A DNA stretch of 64,000 bases. It comes from Sphingobacterium pedocola (GTDB lineage: Bacteria; Bacteroidota; Bacteroidia; Sphingobacteriales; Sphingobacteriaceae). The stretch lies in NCBI RefSeq assembly GCF_015209965.1, contig NZ_MU158690.1, positions 434,854 to 498,853 on the forward strand, in the 5' to 3' direction. Position numbers and translations under genes: made by a program. The first letter of the stretch is position 1. The number at the start of each line of letters is the position of its first letter. The notes under the pieces are model-generated. The model saw only the letters and a program-made list of their open reading frames with translations, was not told where the DNA came from and ran no database searches. Shown here one piece after another: positions 27,670 through 38,023 of the stretch.

Positions 27670-28803
27670 ATGAATTATATCAATTTACGACTACAGCTTC
27701 TTATAGCTTTTCTTTGTTTTATTGCGTTTGCAAACGCCCAATACCAGCTTCCTGATTGGACATTGGGTCCTTTCATACGTCCAGAAGGGGCCAATCCAGT
27801 GATATCGCCTAACCCGGAAAGCACTTTTTTCGATCCGATGAGCAAGCAAAATATAGCTTGGGAAGCGAGCGATGTGTTCAATCCAGGAGCGGTGGTGAAA
27901 AATAACCGGATTTACGTGCTCTATCGAGGAGAAGATAAATCTGGTATGGGTATTGGTAAACGCACATCGAGATTGGGCATCGCCGAAAGTAAAGATGGAA
28001 TCAACATGAAAAGAAGCAGCAAGCCGATCTTTTATCCCGACGAAGACACACAAAAGGAAAATGAATGGCCGGGTGGATGCGAAGATCCACGCATCGCTGT
28101 TACCGATGGTGGCCTATATGTGATGACGTACACGCAATGGAACAGAAAAGTAGCACGCCTAGCTGTTGCCACATCGAAAGACTTAAAGAATTGGACAAAG
28201 CACGGCCCCGCATTTCAACAAGCACACAATGGAAAGTTTAAGGATATGTTCTGTAAATCAGGTTCCATCGTTACCAAAATCAACAACGGAGAGCAGGTGA
28301 TCACCAAGGTAAACGGGAAATATATGATGTACTGGGGTGAGCGCTTTATGAATATTGCTACGTCTGATGATTTGATTAACTGGAAACCTACCTTGAATGA
28401 AAAGGGTGATCTGGATCTGATTGTAAAACCAAGACAGGGGTATTTTGATAGTGATATGACGGAATGTGGCCCTCCGGCCATTATCACAGATAAAGGCATT
28501 CTTGTCTTATACAACGGCAAAAACAAAGGGGGAGATGGAAGGGATACGAATTACACCGCCAGAACCTATGCAGCGGGACAAGTACTGTTTGATTTAGAAA
28601 ATCCATCCAAAGTTATTGGTCGTTTGGATAAGCCATTTTTTGTACCGACAGAGGCCTTCGAAAAAAGCGGACAGTACCCGGACGGTACGGTATTTATCCA
28701 AGGACTTGTTTATTTTAAAGACAAATGGTTCTTGTTTTACGGTTGCGCAGACAGTCGGGTGGGTGTAGCGATTTATGATCCCAAAAGCTTCGATGCACGC
28801 TAA
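27670..28803 (+). CDS. GH130-family glycosidase/phosphorylase, secreted
   Basis: 377 residues with a cleavable signal peptide (LLIAFLCFIAFANAQ). Five-bladed propeller features of GH130: FIRPEGANPVISP near 37, DVFNPGAVVKNNRIYVLYRGED near 65 and the signature GGCEDPRIAVTDGG near 137, whose Asp is the catalytic acid region. Family members cleave or phosphorolyse beta-mannosides, notably beta-1,2-mannosides; the phosphorylases are usually cytosolic, so the signal peptide makes a hydrolase (beta-1,2-mannosidase-like) more likely. Only plus-strand gene of the second locus, divergent from the sulfatase, with four operator half-sites in its upstream gap. Confidence 0.88.
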   Translation: MNYINLRLQLLIAFLCFIAFANAQYQLPDWTLGPFIRPEGANPVISPNPESTFFDPMSKQNIAWEASDVFNPGAVVKNNRIYVLYRGEDKSGMGIGKRTSRLGIAESKDGINMKRSSKPIFYPDEDTQKENEWPGGCEDPRIAVTDGGLYVMTYTQWNRKVARLAVATSKDLKNWTKHGPAFQQAHNGKFKDMFCKSGSIVTKINNGEQVITKVNGKYMMYWGERFMNIATSDDLINWKPTLNEKGDLDLIVKPRQGYFDSDMTECGPPAIITDKGILVLYNGKNKGGDGRDTNYTARTYAAGQVLFDLENPSKVIGRLDKPFFVPTEAFEKSGQYPDGTVFIQGLVYFKDKWFLFYGCADSRVGVAIYDPKSFDAR

Positions 28804-28809
28804 TAAGCG

Positions 28810-28849
28810 AAATTAATTGGGCAGGCACGATAGCTTGCCCAATTAATTT
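28810..28849. terminator. Bidirectional hairpin terminator after GH130
   Basis: 17-bp stem (one G-A mismatch; AAATTAATTGGGCAGGC against GCTTGCCCAATTAATTT) with a six-base loop and T-run on the plus side. Seven bases beyond the GH130 stop and 16 bp before the convergent GH43 stop. Confidence 0.8.
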
Positions 28850-28864
28850 TGCAGGGAGAGTTTC

Positions 28865-29872
28865 TTATTTTACCAACACCGGCTTGGTTGCTTCTCCGCT
28901 GATACGAATGACACCATCTTCAGAAATTGTCATGTCGTTGATGTAGGAAGTCCTTGGACCTATACTATTCATATTCGCATGTGCGTGATAAATGTAGTTA
29001 TAACTTCCATCAGCAGTGATAAAAGGAGCGCCATGACCTGTGCCGACTAATCCGGAAGCAGCAGGTTTATCCCGGCGTAGAATCGGATTGCCATTGTATT
29101 TTTTCCATGGACCCTTAGGTGAATTTGATGTGGCATAACCCACAGCATAATCTTGGCTCTCAAAATGGTTAGCAGAATACATGAGGTAATACATGTTACC
29201 ATGCTTGATCACGGAGGGACCTTCAGTAATCGTTCCTTGCTTCCGTTCCCACGGTTCTTCGGCGGTGATACATTTTGTCAATGTTTCAGCCTTAATAGTT
29301 CTTAAATCATCATTCATCTCAGCCACCCAAATGACGTTTCCACCGGTGAACCGTACATAGTATAGGTAGGGTGTACCATCCTCATCAATATACAAATGGG
29401 TGTCAATTGCTTTTTCACTCACAATAGGTGTTTTCTCCTGCTGTATAAAAGGACCTTCAGGTCTGTTGGACGACGCTACGCAGATATGCTCGTCAACAGA
29501 ATAGAACATATAAAATCGATTTCTAGATGCCACATAGTAGACTTCGGGAGCCCAATACCATCTCGTTCCCCACGAGTTTTCGGGCGACAAGGCCAAATGC
29601 GCACTACGCTTCCAATGTTTCAGATCTTCCGAGATATATACTTCGAAACCATTTACTCGCGTACCATAAGCATAATATTTATCACCGTGATACAACACGT
29701 AAGGGTCGGCAATAGGTAATTTATCTCCAATAATCTCGTAGGATAGGGGAGCGTCCTCCTTGGCGCTCCCGTCGTCTTGTTTAGTTGCTATGTTATTGGT
29801 TGTTTTGCACGACCAGAACAGCGTGACAGCCAAAATGAAATGTTTGCTTACCATAAGGTTGAATTTCTTCAT
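28865..29872 (-). CDS. Glycoside hydrolase family 43 lipoprotein
   Basis: 335 residues; lipobox LFWSC near residue 22. Five-bladed beta-propeller with the GH43 catalytic triad positions: base Asp in LPIADPYVLYHGDKYYAYGT (near 55), pKa-modulating Asp in EKAIDTHLYIDEDG (near 155) and acid Glu in GTITEGPSVIKHGNMYYLMYS (near 215), plus GTGHGAPFI with the calcium-linked His near 275. GH43 enzymes act on alpha-L-arabinofuranosides, beta-xylosides or beta-galactosides. Last gene of the SusC/D operon, 211 bp after the other GH43 gene; a lone GTATCAAA half-site sits upstream at 29925. Confidence 0.88.
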   Translation of the reverse strand: MKKFNLMVSKHFILAVTLFWSCKTTNNIATKQDDGSAKEDAPLSYEIIGDKLPIADPYVLYHGDKYYAYGTRVNGFEVYISEDLKHWKRSAHLALSPENSWGTRWYWAPEVYYVASRNRFYMFYSVDEHICVASSNRPEGPFIQQEKTPIVSEKAIDTHLYIDEDGTPYLYYVRFTGGNVIWVAEMNDDLRTIKAETLTKCITAEEPWERKQGTITEGPSVIKHGNMYYLMYSANHFESQDYAVGYATSNSPKGPWKKYNGNPILRRDKPAASGLVGTGHGAPFITADGSYNYIYHAHANMNSIGPRTSYINDMTISEDGVIRISGEATKPVLVK

Positions 29873-30083
29873 TTGTAATATAAAACATATAAGGGCACGT
29901 GGTCTGAGCTAACTACACCTGACAGTATCAAAACATCCTCTGCCTCATAAATTTGTTTCCCACAGAATAAAAATAGTATTTTCCAGCTGAAGGAAACAAT
30001 TCCATTCTTTGGTTACCCAGACCTATGCCCTTTCAGTCCCTAGTGGTTTAGACTAAAATTATAATGTACAACAGACTGTGATG

Positions 30084-31619
30084 TTAATTATTTAACCGAA
30101 ATGTTGATACTTCTGTTAACCCAGGTTGTTTCTGGCTATCGTGGCCTAATTTAGGTACTAGCTTAAAATAACGAAGCTGCTTTTGTTCTGATAGATCGAT
30201 GAATTGTCTAAGCAAGTTTACATCATTCAATTTAAATATACCAAGGCTTTCCCAGTTAGCATTGTCATTACTGACTTGTATCTCCAACTCTTTTATTTTA
30301 CGATCACCTTCTTTCTGTGAAATAATAAATCCATCTACCATAGCAGTCTCACCCATATCTATTGTAACCCAGTGATCGGGATACTCCGTTGGGTCAATAC
30401 TATATCGTGCAATCCACATCGTTGTCAGATTGTTGTCGATAAGGAGAGATGCAAGTCGGCTGTCCGTGGGCTCCTCTGAGCTAACTCCTGCTATGCTCCA
30501 TTTAGACTTATCATGAATATATCGGAAGGGTTCACCAGAAGGACGCTTATGTTGTGCGGATAAACTTGTTGGAAGACCAAAATTAGGTGAGCCATCCGGA
30601 TTCCAGGAGAAGCGTTGAATACGTGGATTGCGGCCACCCGAAGCTCCTTGATTGGCAACCGACCGTGCATGGTAAATTATCCAATCTTCTGTTCCATCAG
30701 GCGATTTGAAAAAACCGTTGTGCCCGGGGCCGAAAGCACTGCTTTCAGATCTAACGGCAAAAACCGGATGTACCTTTTTCTTCCAGTGAGCCGGATTCAT
30801 AGGATCTCCGCCATCCCGTAAAGCAAGTTCACCAAGGCAGTAACCATCCGACCAGTAGCCACTACCGGAATAGACGATATAAACGCGTCCTTGCGGATTG
30901 ATAAGGACCTGCGGTCCCTCGTTGATGGCACTGCCATTTTTTTCCCAAGCAAAATCGGGTTGCGAAATCATGACCTTTTCGCCGCTAATGGTCCAGGGAT
31001 TGCTCATCTTGGCTATATAAAGATTCTGTGGTGCAGCACCGGCATTTCCGCCCGACCATATCATATACATCTGGCCTTCGTGCTGCAGCACGGTACCGTC
31101 TATGGCCCACATATCTGTGGGATCTGAGATTTTACCTTTAAACTCCCAGTTTCCTTCTATCGGTGTTGGAGAACTGTTCTCTACGACATACATCCTGTGA
31201 TTGGCATTGGTTCCGTCATCAGCAGCAAAATAAAAATACCATTTGCCATCTATCTCATGCAATTCGGGGGCCCATAGATTTTTTGAATACATCTGACCTC
31301 CAGGTGGCGTCCAGACATCGTACCTTTGACTTGAAGCAAGTTCTGATAATTTTTTGGTTTCCAAAATTACTAATTTACTTCCCTGGGTGTAGGTATAGTA
31401 ATAGATCCCATTTTTTTGTATTACCCATGGATCAGGACCGCCAGGCATGATGGGATTGGTAAAAGTGCTGTCCAACGTAAAGCCAGACCACTCTCCTTTG
31501 GGTTCCTCTGGTTTTTGGGGAGTTTCAGGTATCGGGTCGAAATAAGGTTCCTTTGTTTTTTGACAGGCGCTCAATAGTAACAAACACCCTAGAAATACCG
31601 TTGTCATGGTTCGTTTCAT
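30084..31619 (-). CDS. GH43 glycoside hydrolase with C-terminal F5/8-type (CBM32-like) domain, lipoprotein
   Basis: 511 residues from ATG 31619, which begins the lipoprotein signal MKRTMTTVFLGCLLLLSAC; the frame stays open 33 codons upstream but that extension has no signal character. GH43 propeller: base Asp in FTNPIMPGGPDPWVIQ near 60, Asp in WAIDGTVLQHEGQ near 155, acid Glu in SAINEGPQVLINPQGR near 210, and GFGPGHNGFF near 270. From about 375 a discoidin/F5/8C-type jelly-roll follows (LASLLIDNNLTTMW, HWVTIDMGETAMVDGFIIS, IKELEIQVSNDNANWESLG), a sugar-binding module. Relatives include arabinan-active enzymes; exact substrate is inference. Confidence 0.87.
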   Translation of the reverse strand: MKRTMTTVFLGCLLLLSACQKTKEPYFDPIPETPQKPEEPKGEWSGFTLDSTFTNPIMPGGPDPWVIQKNGIYYYTYTQGSKLVILETKKLSELASSQRYDVWTPPGGQMYSKNLWAPELHEIDGKWYFYFAADDGTNANHRMYVVENSSPTPIEGNWEFKGKISDPTDMWAIDGTVLQHEGQMYMIWSGGNAGAAPQNLYIAKMSNPWTISGEKVMISQPDFAWEKNGSAINEGPQVLINPQGRVYIVYSGSGYWSDGYCLGELALRDGGDPMNPAHWKKKVHPVFAVRSESSAFGPGHNGFFKSPDGTEDWIIYHARSVANQGASGGRNPRIQRFSWNPDGSPNFGLPTSLSAQHKRPSGEPFRYIHDKSKWSIAGVSSEEPTDSRLASLLIDNNLTTMWIARYSIDPTEYPDHWVTIDMGETAMVDGFIISQKEGDRKIKELEIQVSNDNANWESLGIFKLNDVNLLRQFIDLSEQKQLRYFKLVPKLGHDSQKQPGLTEVSTFRLNN

Positions 31620-31749
31620 TTTTAAATATTTATTAATTTTACCCGAGTTGGATTTCATGAGTAAATCCCCAGCATCCTTGTCAAAAGAATGCTTTTTATA
31701 TGAATGTTTCATTTGCATAGTTTTTTATGATCTATCCTATACAGAGATC

Positions 31750-32751
31750 TTACCAGTCAATAGCCTGATCTTCATCCGGTATCAATATATTCCGTTGCCG
31801 CTCCATGGTCATAGAGCCCGAGGCTCTGTACCGTACAGGTATTCCCGGCATCGTGGAGATATCATCATATTTGTACTGTAGGTTGACGGTGCAATACTGC
31901 CTTACTAAGTATTTTTTAGTAGGGTCTACTGTCTGTGTAAGTTTATAGGTTGGCTGTCCGACCATTTCAAAATTGATAGCATCGCTACTAGCGTAAACAT
32001 TTAACGCCCCTACTTTATCGCCGTTGGCTTCTGTTACGGGTTCCAAAAATTCCATGATAATTTTATACTCACCACGCGAGTTGGACTTTTCCTCCGTTAC
32101 GCCAGCATAGAAAAATACCGCCTTTTCGTCTACAACCCATGCCGCCCGTGTACTGGAGACAAGAGGATTGGTAGTCTGACCATCCAGGTATACGTTCATC
32201 GAAGTAGACGAATAGTTACCCGAATAATCATTAAACGGTATCACATTCAACAACGCCTTGCGCCAACCTTTGCGATAGTTGGAAACATACGATGGATCAT
32301 CTTTTATAGTAAGTGGCAATACATACCGCTCTACTAAATCCAGATTGTCAAACTTGAACTTTACCGGATAATTCTCAATATTGGATCCTTTGGGGATAAA
32401 ACATGTAGGAGAATTCAGTTCGAAGAACTGATCAGAGAGTTGTTTAAAATACAGATCTGTACGGTGTTGAAATTTCTCTTTATTATAGATCGCGAGCGTA
32501 TCGTTGTCTACCGCTATTTGAATGTTTAGATCCTGATTATTGGATTGAGAACCACTTACAATAACAGGAAGATTATACGTGACCTCACCATTTGGTGTAT
32601 ATCGAAGATACACCGGAGAAACACCTTCACTATTAAGACTTGCTTTGAAGGAAACCATTTGTGTATAAAGCTCGTCTTCCCATTCATCGTTACAGGCGCT
32701 GGAGACAAGGCCCAGTGCCGCTATCATGATATATGTATATATATTTTTCAT
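31750..32751 (-). CDS. SusE/F-position surface lipoprotein (DUF1735-type)
   Basis: 333 residues, lipobox GLVSSAC near residue 19. The mature protein opens with an acidic linker, then an Ig-like DUF1735 region (about 35-150: VSPVYLRYTPNGEVTYNLPVIVSGS; YPVKFKFDNLDLVERYVLPLTI) and a C-terminal all-beta domain like DUF4361 (about 165-330). Such proteins occupy the gene position after SusD and act as extra surface glycan-binding proteins. Encoded 19 bp after susD. Ends with DQAIDW. Confidence 0.85.
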   Translation of the reverse strand: MKNIYTYIMIAALGLVSSACNDEWEDELYTQMVSFKASLNSEGVSPVYLRYTPNGEVTYNLPVIVSGSQSNNQDLNIQIAVDNDTLAIYNKEKFQHRTDLYFKQLSDQFFELNSPTCFIPKGSNIENYPVKFKFDNLDLVERYVLPLTIKDDPSYVSNYRKGWRKALLNVIPFNDYSGNYSSTSMNVYLDGQTTNPLVSSTRAAWVVDEKAVFFYAGVTEEKSNSRGEYKIIMEFLEPVTEANGDKVGALNVYASSDAINFEMVGQPTYKLTQTVDPTKKYLVRQYCTVNLQYKYDDISTMPGIPVRYRASGSMTMERQRNILIPDEDQAIDW

Positions 32752-32770
32752 TATTTCATTATTTTGACCA

Positions 32771-34816
32771 TTAATCGAAAGAAGTCCATCCCGGCGATTG
32801 GGTTAGTCGCTTATTTTTCTTCAGCTCATCCCAGTGTATAGGCCAGAAATACATTTTTTTGGAAAATGTAGTTTGCAGAAGCGGCACGCGTATGGGCTTG
32901 TAAAATAGGTTTGCGTGATCCTTTGTCATAAAGGTATTGTAACCTAATATCTGCTCTGCTTCATCTACGGGAGCATCTTTCCAACGGCGTAAATCATAAT
33001 ACCGCTGATTTTCACCGAGCAACTCAATCTGGCGTTCGCGTTTTATTTTCGAACGCAGTTCTTCTCTATTGCCATATATAGACATATCGTAATCCGGCAC
33101 GCCTCCACGGATACGCACCTGACCTAACGCCATTTTCATATCGTCCGTATTTCTTGTTATGGCGTGGCTTTTAGAATTGTCCCATGACGGGATGTTGTAA
33201 CTACCGGTTAATTCGTTAAGTGCCTCAGCCAGCATAAGCAGAATATCCGCATAGCGTATAGCTACTTCTACTTTAGGTAATATTTTACCGCCGGTATCAG
33301 TTGCGATGTTATCTTTAGGGTTAATAAATTTCATCATGCCTATACCTGTTGGCAGCCAGCGATCTCCGTTTATCATGCCCTCCTTTTCCCCACGATAATA
33401 AAAAATCTGTTGGTAGGTAACATTTGCAGCATTATTAATAGCACTTGACATAGTCCAAAGCGCACCACTAAATGCTACAGAAGCATAAAAGCGAGGCTCT
33501 CTATGGGCAAACTCCTTCCAAGTATTTGCTAATAGCGGTTTAAAGTCATTCACCTCAGTGGTCTGTACAAACATATTATCATATTTATTTTTTATCGTCT
33601 GTCTGTCAAATGGTGTACCATCGTCCATGGCGTAAGCATCACACTGCTTCAAGGTAATACCGTGAGCGTTATATCCACCTCCGGTCTGGGGCATCTGATG
33701 CCTTGTCAAGGAAATGATGCCATGGGCTTCATCGGTTTGGTTCTCACCTCTGGTAAATATCATTTCGCTATTTTCTGAAGCGTAGAGGTCACCATTGAAC
33801 AATGCCCGATACGATTCAAAAGGATCAATATTAGCCCAGCCTTCAGGGAAATTTTTTTCAGAGTATTCGGGATGATAAGGTGGAGCGATAGTCGCCGGAT
33901 AATCGTAAACCTTCATATACCCAAGATCCTTTTCCCCGCCCGTTCCTTTAGCCTTAGGAGCAGCTACATATAACTTGTAAGTATTAAGGTCTATAACATC
34001 TTTACAGGCCGCCGCCGCTTTAGCCCATTTTTCTTCGTTATATTGCTGAGAAAACAACATTTGCCCCTTATCATCAGTAAAATCGGCCATTTCTGTATTG
34101 CCATTTGCCAGCGGACTCGCCGCAAACAGCAATGCTTTGGCACGGGTAGCCAGTGCTGCACCTTTGCTTGGGCGGGCGATATTGCGGTTATCCCGCTTTA
34201 GGGGAAGGTCTTTAGCCGCTATTGCCATCTCTTCTGCTATATAATTGACCACTTCATCGTACGTATTGCGGGCGAAGGAAAGATTTTCATAGCTCTCATC
34301 ATAATCAACGCCTTTATCTGGCATGATGGGTACCGGACCATATTTACGCAACAGCAGCCAATACAGGTAGGCTCGGATAAACCTTGCCTGAGCTTTATAA
34401 TCAGCTACTTGAGCGGCGCTGAAGGTGCTGCCATCGTCTATGCTGTTGAGCATAACAGATGCCTGCCGTATGCCTGCATAAGACTGGGCCCAGGATTGAT
34501 GCCAAGTGTGATCGTATTCCCCAAACTTGAACCTCCGGTAATGATCTCCATTAGCATTACCGGATTCATTGTAAAACATATCATCTGAATAATTAGTCAC
34601 GGTATAGTTTCTGTGACCCATTTCGAGGTTATAATCCAGCAATTTGTTATAACAGTTGGCGAGCCATTGCTCCGTATAGTCTTTACTGTTGAAAATACGT
34701 CCTTCGCTCTGGCGATCGTCAAAATAATGTTCGACGCTTAGGTATTTATTACAGGAATTTAGACAGACAATTGCACCTGTCAGTAATATCCCAAATATGA
34801 TTTGTTTCTTCTTCAT
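32771..34816 (-). CDS. SusD/RagB-family lipoprotein (large)
   Basis: 681 residues, lipobox AIVCLNSC near residue 22. Helical RagB core: QARFIRAYLYWLLLRKYGPVPIMP near 142, SKGAALATRAKALLFAASPLANG near 215, and C-terminal VAIRYADILLMLAEALNELTG plus IKRERQIELLGENQRYYDLRRWKD. Longer than the first SusD, as in the group that accompanies DUF1735 and TIG proteins. Anchored to the outer membrane as lid of the SusC encoded 11 bp upstream. Confidence 0.95.
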   Translation of the reverse strand: MKKKQIIFGILLTGAIVCLNSCNKYLSVEHYFDDRQSEGRIFNSKDYTEQWLANCYNKLLDYNLEMGHRNYTVTNYSDDMFYNESGNANGDHYRRFKFGEYDHTWHQSWAQSYAGIRQASVMLNSIDDGSTFSAAQVADYKAQARFIRAYLYWLLLRKYGPVPIMPDKGVDYDESYENLSFARNTYDEVVNYIAEEMAIAAKDLPLKRDNRNIARPSKGAALATRAKALLFAASPLANGNTEMADFTDDKGQMLFSQQYNEEKWAKAAAACKDVIDLNTYKLYVAAPKAKGTGGEKDLGYMKVYDYPATIAPPYHPEYSEKNFPEGWANIDPFESYRALFNGDLYASENSEMIFTRGENQTDEAHGIISLTRHQMPQTGGGYNAHGITLKQCDAYAMDDGTPFDRQTIKNKYDNMFVQTTEVNDFKPLLANTWKEFAHREPRFYASVAFSGALWTMSSAINNAANVTYQQIFYYRGEKEGMINGDRWLPTGIGMMKFINPKDNIATDTGGKILPKVEVAIRYADILLMLAEALNELTGSYNIPSWDNSKSHAITRNTDDMKMALGQVRIRGGVPDYDMSIYGNREELRSKIKRERQIELLGENQRYYDLRRWKDAPVDEAEQILGYNTFMTKDHANLFYKPIRVPLLQTTFSKKMYFWPIHWDELKKNKRLTQSPGWTSFD

Positions 34817-34827
34817 AATCTTGTATA

Positions 34828-37800
34828 TTATAGGTTTACGGTTAAACCAAGAGTGTATGACTTAGCTAGTGGATAGGCCTGTCCGTTTGTACTGTTCATC
34901 TCAGGATCCCACATCTTAAATTTGGAAAAAGTAAGCAGGTTAGTACCTAGAAAATAGAGACGCATTGTTTTTAAGCCCAATCTACTGGCCAAACTTCTGG
35001 AGAATGTATACCCCAAATCCACCGTCTTGATACGTAAATACGAACTTTCACGCAACCAATAAGTTGAATTACGGTAATTGTTGGCACTTCCGGCATAGCT
35101 CAGACGGGGGTATACCGCATTAGGATCTTCGTTCTCTCCCAGAATCCAGCGGTTGGATTCGGCCACATCGGTCAGGATATTTCCCCAGTCACCACTACTA
35201 AATGGGTACACTGTAAAGCCATCGATGAAAAAAGAGGACTTGCCGGCTCCCTGAAATAGCACACTCGCATCCAGACCATTCCAACTGGCGGATAAACCAA
35301 AACCATAGACGAGATTCGGATAACGGGTAGCACCAACCGGTACCACATCATCATTGTTGATAGTACCATCGCCATTGATATCCTTGTATTTAATGTCACC
35401 TGGTGCAGTTCTACCGAAATTCTGGATAGGGCTGTTCCGGATATCGTCATAGTCGTTGAAAAGCCCAAGAGCTACCAATCCCCTGTTCTGGTTAACCCGG
35501 AAACCTGTACGATTTGTATAAGGATAATTACTGAATTCTTCATCGGCCTCCAGTATTTCATTCTTACTGTATGTCATGGTGCCACGGGCTGTAAGGCTCA
35601 GGTTGTTGATCTTTTGCGTATATTTCATCTGTCCGTCAAATCCTTTGGATAGGGTAGCACCCACATTGGCACGCGGATCCTGTCCCATCAGGCCTACAAT
35701 ATCCGGAACGTATTGCCGTTCCATATATATACCGTCACGCCGCTCATGAAAGTAATCGAGAGCACCACTGAACTTGTCGCCAAAAAGAGAAAAATCAAGC
35801 CCCAAATCGTGCTTCGTCGAAACTTCCCAGGTTATTGAGTTAGAAGCTATTCTTGAATACGTCAGACCAGAATATATATTTCTGCTTTCAATATCACCCC
35901 AGTTGTAACCGGCTTCAGTATTTGTGCCAAAAGATGCCAAATAAGGGAAACGAATGGGATTGTTATTATTATCCCTGATAATATCGTTTCCGACTTTTCC
36001 ATAAGAATAACGGATCTTGAACATATTCATCCACGTAAGGTTATCCCGTACAAACTTTTCTTCCGCGATGTTCCAAGCTCCTGACACTGCCGGAAACAAC
36101 CCGAATTGATGGCCCGTAGCGAAGTTTTCGGAGCCATTGTATCCAAAGTTAACATCAAAGAAGTAACGAGATTGATAACCATACGTAAAACGCCCTGCCA
36201 AACGCTGGTTGCGGCGCTCTATGCCCTGCATGATATCGGTGTCATACCGAGACGTATTCACCTTCTTTTCCTGCGTATATTGGACGATTGCCCCAATAGA
36301 ATGGTCGTTATTAATGGTTTTGCGATAGTGCATTTCCCCCTGTAAGGTTTCAAGTCTGTCACCGCTTGCATCAGAGGTTTGGACAAGCAGTTGTTCGGCA
36401 ATGGTACGCCTCAACCTTAGTTCTCCATTCGACTCACGTTGCCGTTCGGCCAACCAACCTTCCGGCCATTTCATACGGCGTATATAATTCTTGTTATTAT
36501 TGTCGTAACCAAAGCGCCCAACAAAACGCAGGCCGGGCGTGACAAACTTCAGATCTTGCTCTAGGGTAACATTTGTCTGTACTTTGTTGTCCCAATTTTC
36601 AATATACCCCTGTTGGGTGATCAGGACCCAAGGATTCTGTCTTTCGGCACCTCCCCTTGAAGCAACCTGCCCAGTGCTATATTTAATAGGGATGGAAATA
36701 GGATTCTGTCCCATAAGAGAAGCCCATATTTCTCTATATGTACCTCCGGGCAGGTTTTGTTTACCTAAAGAACCGCTTACCCCCATTCTGACCAATGTCG
36801 TTTTGGTCAGGTTCATGTCCACATTTGCACGATAGTTCCAGCGCTTATAATTTGCATTGGTATTGTAATTTTTTAGATTTTCATCTGTTTCGTACATACC
36901 GCCTTCGTCGATATAACTACCTGAGACGAAATAGCGGGCCAGAGCACCACCTCCGTCAAAATTGAGGGAGGTGCGCTGTGTGAAAGCACCGGGTTTCAAG
37001 AACATATCCATCCAGTTTATATCCGGAAACAGGTCAGGATCCAGCTGGTTCCTAATCAGGGTAAGATCCTGATTAGAATAAAACGGCTCCTCATTACGGG
37101 TAGTCCGTGCTTCATTCATCAGCTTGGCATAGGTATACCCGTCTACAAATTCTGGCGTAAAGGTACGGGTATTGTAAGATGCCTCATGTTTGGCATTGAT
37201 GCTCACTTTATCCATCTTACCCTTTTTGGTAGTAATAAGTACCACACCATTAGCGCCACGAGAGCCGTATATGGCCGTAGTCGAGGCATCTTTCAAAACT
37301 GTGAAAGTCTCGATGTCTTCGATGTTGATTTCATCAAGGCTCCTTTCAAAACCATCCACCAATACAAGAGCTGATGTACCTGCCCCAAATGTGGAGATAC
37401 CCCGTATCCAGAACTCCGAAGTGTTGCTGCCCGGCTGCCCACTACTCTGCATGGCCAATACACCAGCTACGTTTCCAGCCAACGCATTGGTAATACTAGA
37501 AGTAGAAGTTTTTAGCGTACTAACGTCTACCGTAGTGATCGCTCCGGTTACAGTCGCCTTTCTCTGTCTTCCTAAAGCTGTTACGACTACTTCATCCACT
37601 GCCCTTTGCTCCGACTCTTTAAGCGTTACATCTATCTTCACCGCATCTTTTATCAGGATCTCCTGTTGGTCATAGCCTATGAACGAAAAGACAAGCCACT
37701 GGTATTTATTTGCTTTTACAGTATATTCTCCTTTACCGTTGGTACTTATGCCCAGCCCTGGCTGATCTTTAACCGTAACAGTAACCCCTTGTAGCGGCTC

Positions 37801-37917
37801 TTGCTGCTCGTCCAGAACTATTCCGGTAACGGTAATAGCTACCTGTGTGGTATCCTGCGCATATATGCAGGTAACGGACGCTATAATCGCCATTAGTATA
37901 AAAATAAATTTTCTCAT
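34828..37917 (-). CDS. SusC-family TonB-dependent transporter
   Basis: 1029 residues, no STN domain. Signal peptide (MRKFIFILMAIIASVTCIYAQ), carboxypeptidase-D-like domain at about 27-105, VDEVVVTALGRQRKATVTGAI leading into the plug (TSALVLVDGFERSLDEI; STTAIYGSRGANGVVLITTKKG), then a 22-strand barrel ending SYTLGLTVNL. Without an STN domain it should not signal to a FecR, unlike the first SusC; regulation is more likely through the GTMTCAAT operators. Third gene from the TIG lipoprotein operon start, 106 bp after it. Confidence 0.97.
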   Translation of the reverse strand: MRKFIFILMAIIASVTCIYAQDTTQVAITVTGIVLDEQQEPLQGVTVTVKDQPGLGISTNGKGEYTVKANKYQWLVFSFIGYDQQEILIKDAVKIDVTLKESEQRAVDEVVVTALGRQRKATVTGAITTVDVSTLKTSTSSITNALAGNVAGVLAMQSSGQPGSNTSEFWIRGISTFGAGTSALVLVDGFERSLDEINIEDIETFTVLKDASTTAIYGSRGANGVVLITTKKGKMDKVSINAKHEASYNTRTFTPEFVDGYTYAKLMNEARTTRNEEPFYSNQDLTLIRNQLDPDLFPDINWMDMFLKPGAFTQRTSLNFDGGGALARYFVSGSYIDEGGMYETDENLKNYNTNANYKRWNYRANVDMNLTKTTLVRMGVSGSLGKQNLPGGTYREIWASLMGQNPISIPIKYSTGQVASRGGAERQNPWVLITQQGYIENWDNKVQTNVTLEQDLKFVTPGLRFVGRFGYDNNNKNYIRRMKWPEGWLAERQRESNGELRLRRTIAEQLLVQTSDASGDRLETLQGEMHYRKTINNDHSIGAIVQYTQEKKVNTSRYDTDIMQGIERRNQRLAGRFTYGYQSRYFFDVNFGYNGSENFATGHQFGLFPAVSGAWNIAEEKFVRDNLTWMNMFKIRYSYGKVGNDIIRDNNNNPIRFPYLASFGTNTEAGYNWGDIESRNIYSGLTYSRIASNSITWEVSTKHDLGLDFSLFGDKFSGALDYFHERRDGIYMERQYVPDIVGLMGQDPRANVGATLSKGFDGQMKYTQKINNLSLTARGTMTYSKNEILEADEEFSNYPYTNRTGFRVNQNRGLVALGLFNDYDDIRNSPIQNFGRTAPGDIKYKDINGDGTINNDDVVPVGATRYPNLVYGFGLSASWNGLDASVLFQGAGKSSFFIDGFTVYPFSSGDWGNILTDVAESNRWILGENEDPNAVYPRLSYAGSANNYRNSTYWLRESSYLRIKTVDLGYTFSRSLASRLGLKTMRLYFLGTNLLTFSKFKMWDPEMNSTNGQAYPLAKSYTLGLTVNL

Positions 37918-38023
37918 TAATCTGTATTCAATAATTGCATGTTTGCCTCACAAAAGCAAGATCCTTATGCTTGGCACAACAAAGCAATTGGTTTAAAATA
38001 AAAGGTGATTAAATGGTGTTTTC

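Noticed and set aside
29925..29932. GTATCAAA half-site upstream of the GH43 gene
   Set aside because: No second half-site occurs 21 bp away on either side, so I did not count it as an operator.
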